Of a stretch of 64,000 nucleotides of DNA, positions 61,983 to 64,000 are shown piece after piece. A program made the position numbers and the translations under genes. The notes under the pieces were generated by a model. It saw only the letters and a list, made by a program, of their open reading frames with translations. It was not told where the DNA came from and made no database searches. The first letter of the stretch is position 1. Every line of letters begins with the position of its first letter. Source of the DNA: Rhodeus uyekii (taxonomy: Eukaryota; Chordata; Actinopteri; Cypriniformes; Acheilognathidae); the NCBI GenBank assembly GCA_037043235.1, contig JAWRVZ010000029.1, positions 3,378,001 through 3,442,000 on the forward strand, written 5' to 3'.

Positions 61983-62040
61983 TTTTTATTTTTTTTTTTA
62001 TTTATTTATTTATTTTATTTATTTATTTATTTATTTTTTG
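61912..62040 (+). repeat. (TA)n plus T-rich/(TTTA)n tract inside the DIRS element
   Basis: About 31 TA units pass into T runs and TTTA units. The tract sits where the reverse transcriptase core should be and is flanked by an inverted duplication (61883-61911 and 62205-62237). Confidence 0.9.
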
Positions 62041-62589
62041 CATGACCCAATGAGAAACTTCTGGTAGGCATGAGATGCGACCAGAAATTCTAATGAGGGA
62101 ACCAGCCTCTCCAGGCTGGCCTCTGGTGCTTGAGTGGCAGACGCTCCAGGGCCCGGTTTTCAGGGGTACACCTGGAGTGAATGCTCTAGGACCCTCCTCG
62201 GAGGGGGCGATCTCCTCAGAGCAACCAGACTCACGGGCGGCACCTGAGGAGGGACGCCTGTGCGAGGCCTGGCACCTTAGTGCCAAGACCTCTTTAATGT
62301 AGCCTTTTTGGCGAGGATGACGGTCCTCAGATCCGTCCTCCTGCCAGAGGGTTGAGGCTGGGAGTGCCGGCCCGACCCCCCGGGTTTCTAGAGGGGTTAG
62401 CGGGTTGCGACGCTCTGCCTCAGAGCGGCCCATTGTGAGGAGCTCTGGGGCTGTGGCTGGCTCACAGCCCCTAATTTGAGAGCACCAAGGCAGTAGCACA
62501 CTCTCAACAGTGTCGCCGAAAAAGCCCAGAAGATGAGAGAGGGGCATCCAGTAGGAACTTATTTCCTTATCTTTAAAAGTTTGAGCCAC
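62041..62589 (-). pseudogene. DIRS gag C-terminus and pol start, decayed
   Basis: Frames here resemble the end of fish DIRS gag and the first part of pol (LPEVSHWVM near the left end). The open 188-codon frame switches meaning by frameshift along its length, so only the region as a whole is assigned. Confidence 0.5.
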
Positions 62590-62596
62590 AGATGCC

Positions 62597-62601
<5 letters not shown>

Positions 62602-62637
<36 letters not shown>

Positions 62638-62658
62638 TAGATAGATAGATAGATAGAT
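62602..62658 (+). repeat. (TA)n(GATA)n microsatellite
   Basis: About 17 TA units are followed by about five GATA units, inside the DIRS element. Confidence 0.95.
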
Positions 62659-63042
62659 TTATATAATGTAAAAATATATTTATATTTTATGCTCTCATCG
62701 AGGTCCCCCAATAACCCTGCTTTCCTGTTTACATTTCACTGCCATCTGTATATCCTGTATATAACGGTGTATGTGACAAATAAAACTCTTGAAACTTATA
62801 TGCTTGATTGTCCACGAGAGTGGAAATAATCCTCACGGGTTTATAGAGCAGTGTAGGCTTTTTTTTCTGACAACGCTCAACTCCTCAGAGATAGATCGTT
62901 GCAGCGTCTGTGCCTCTGTTTGATCAGATCTAACAGCCCTCGGGCATGCACGGGCACTGGATCTGCCGGGAAAGGGCTAAGATAAGGCAGCGCCCGTCTC
63001 ACACCCCGCCATCTGATCCATTTGCGAACCCCAGGACCTAGA

Positions 63043-63297
63043 TCACCGCAGAGCCTCGACTGCAGCGGGATCCGAGCCCTGGGGAGCGCGAGCCTGGGCG
63101 GACTCAGTATTAAAGACCGCCAGACGAGAGCGGAGCACCTGCAGCGGTGGCTGGCTGCAGTGATTACAGTCAGCGCGCTCACACGCTGTCCGAGCATGCT
63201 CTGCTCCCAACACACAAACATAGTGAGTGCGCTTCTCCCTGCCCTCACTACTTTTCGGGTGGGGAAGCGCACTCACTTTGTTTGTGTGTTGGGACAA
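63043..63297 (-). pseudogene. DIRS gag N-terminal remnant
   Basis: The frame reads THYVCVLGAEHARTACERAD followed by CNHC and LQVLRSRLAVF. This is the Cys-rich pattern I associate with gag of fish DIRS and related elements. It is followed by stops. Confidence 0.6.
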
Positions 63298-63597
63298 ATG
63301 TTTGATTTGCTATTTTGAAAATTGTAGAGCCCTTTTCTTTTAAACTAGTCTAGGGAATAGTTCAGTCGAAGGACACTCAAACAACCAGCGCGACAACACA
63401 CTCTGACACTGTGCTTGCGAAGACACCTAAGCTACTGCCTCCGGGTTCTGGCGCTCCTTTATGACCTGGTTCGTGACGTCACCGACCTGCCGACCATCAC
63501 TCACACTCGGTCGACGGAAGTTTACATATTGTGCTTCGCGAGACAAGTATTCCCCAAAGCGTTCGACGCAGCGCGAGTTCCCTTGAAAGGGAAATGA

Positions 63598-64000
63598 TTT
63601 AGATTAACAAGATCCAAACTTGCCATCAGGTGCACCAATGGTGATTAGTAAGGAAAATACTCATGCAAACAAAATGGGGTTAAATGAGAGTGGGTTAGTG
63701 AAAATGTTACCAGAAATAAAACTGAAAAACACTCCAAAACTGTCAATTAGATAGATATATAGATGCATCTCAGTTTAATTCTTGTGAAATCCCCAAAACA
63801 TAAAGTTTAACACCAGAAATGCTTTTGTTGTTTTTATGTACAGTAATACCTCGGTTTACGAGTTTAATTCATTCCAAGAGCTCGTAACTCTGACAATTTA
63901 CTGTAACGCGCACTTTAGCTTTGAGTAGCGTCGCTGCTGGTGTGAAGGAGATGAGAGAAGGGAGTTATTGCTTAGAGGGAGAATTTCATACCTTCTTTCT
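63598..64000. other. Right edge: pik3r6 intron sequence and start of a pogo-like MITE
   Basis: No pik3r6 exon was recognised here. From 63842, after TA, CAGTAATACCTCGGTTTACG opens a MITE of the family nested at 5918-6509; the window ends inside it. Confidence 0.55.

Larger units (their letters stand above)
60165..63597 (-). mobile_element. DIRS-type tyrosine-recombinase retroelement, internally deleted, with ITRs and internal complementary region
   Basis: On the minus strand the order is 5' ITR (about 63597-63418), gag remnants, start and end of reverse transcriptase/RNase H, tyrosine recombinase, internal complementary region (60398-60495) and 3' ITR (60365-60165). The ITR arms match over about 140 bp (for example AAGGAGCGCCAGAACCCGGA) in inverted orientation. 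No target duplication is evident, as expected for DIRS. The coding parts are frameshifted and much of the RT is gone. It fills a pik3r6 intron upstream of exon 60043-59974. Confidence 0.88.

Noticed and set aside
61801..62067. A frame with long Tyr-Ile repeats
   Set aside because: It reads through the (TA)n tract of the DIRS element.

Overview
The window is vertebrate nuclear DNA, most likely from a teleost and probably a cyprinid-like fish. The evidence is long AT-rich introns with GT/AG borders, abundant Tc1-like elements, a DIRS-type retroelement, tRNA-derived SINEs, many small inverted-repeat transposons and long microsatellites. Nothing bacterial or viral was recognised. I joined the exons by hand by checking splice sites, codon phase and remembered vertebrate proteins; no search was run.

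Four protein-coding genes are supported, all on the minus strand. In order along the plus strand they are: (1) 4867-18268, a complete TOM1-family gene (VHS plus GAT domains, 15 coding exons, 435 codons); (2) 26050-42770, a complete bMERB domain gene related to human BMERB1/C16orf45 (6 coding exons, 193 codons), ending in a CaaX-like tetrapeptide; (3) 45632-47269, an intact single-exon mfsd6l membrane transporter; (4) 49682-60043, the last 14 coding exons of pik3r6, the gamma PI3-kinase adaptor, whose first exons lie beyond the right edge. MFSD6L and PIK3R6 are also neighbours on human 17p13.1. The bMERB gene looks like the 2R partner of the 16p13.11 gene, because NDE1/NDEL1 and MYH11/MYH10 are paired between those two regions.

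Region by region: 1-4.1 kb is mostly non-coding and may hold the 3' end of an unidentified plus-strand gene. 4.1-18.3 kb is tom1, with several MITEs in its introns. 18.3-26 kb is repeat-rich intergenic DNA. 26-42.8 kb is the bMERB gene, with a 0.7 kb hAT-like element, a truncated Tc1 copy and an LTR-like repeat in its introns. 42.8-45.6 kb is intergenic. 45.6-48.1 kb is mfsd6l with a probable spliced 5' leader. 48.1-49.7 kb holds a roughly 34-unit TTTC microsatellite and a SINE. 49.7-60 kb is pik3r6, interrupted by two different Tc1-like elements. 60.17-63.6 kb is a decayed DIRS retroelement in a pik3r6 intron.

The genes do not form a pathway. TOM1 sorts ubiquitinated endosomal cargo, bMERB proteins bind Rab GTPases, MFSD6L is an orphan transporter, and PIK3R6 links p110-gamma to G-beta-gamma and Ras. 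The most notable structures are the DIRS element with a legible internal complementary region, three differently broken copies of one Tc1 family, two MITEs with perfect target duplications, and the predicted lipidated tail of the bMERB protein. I found no clear sign of a wholly new biological system.
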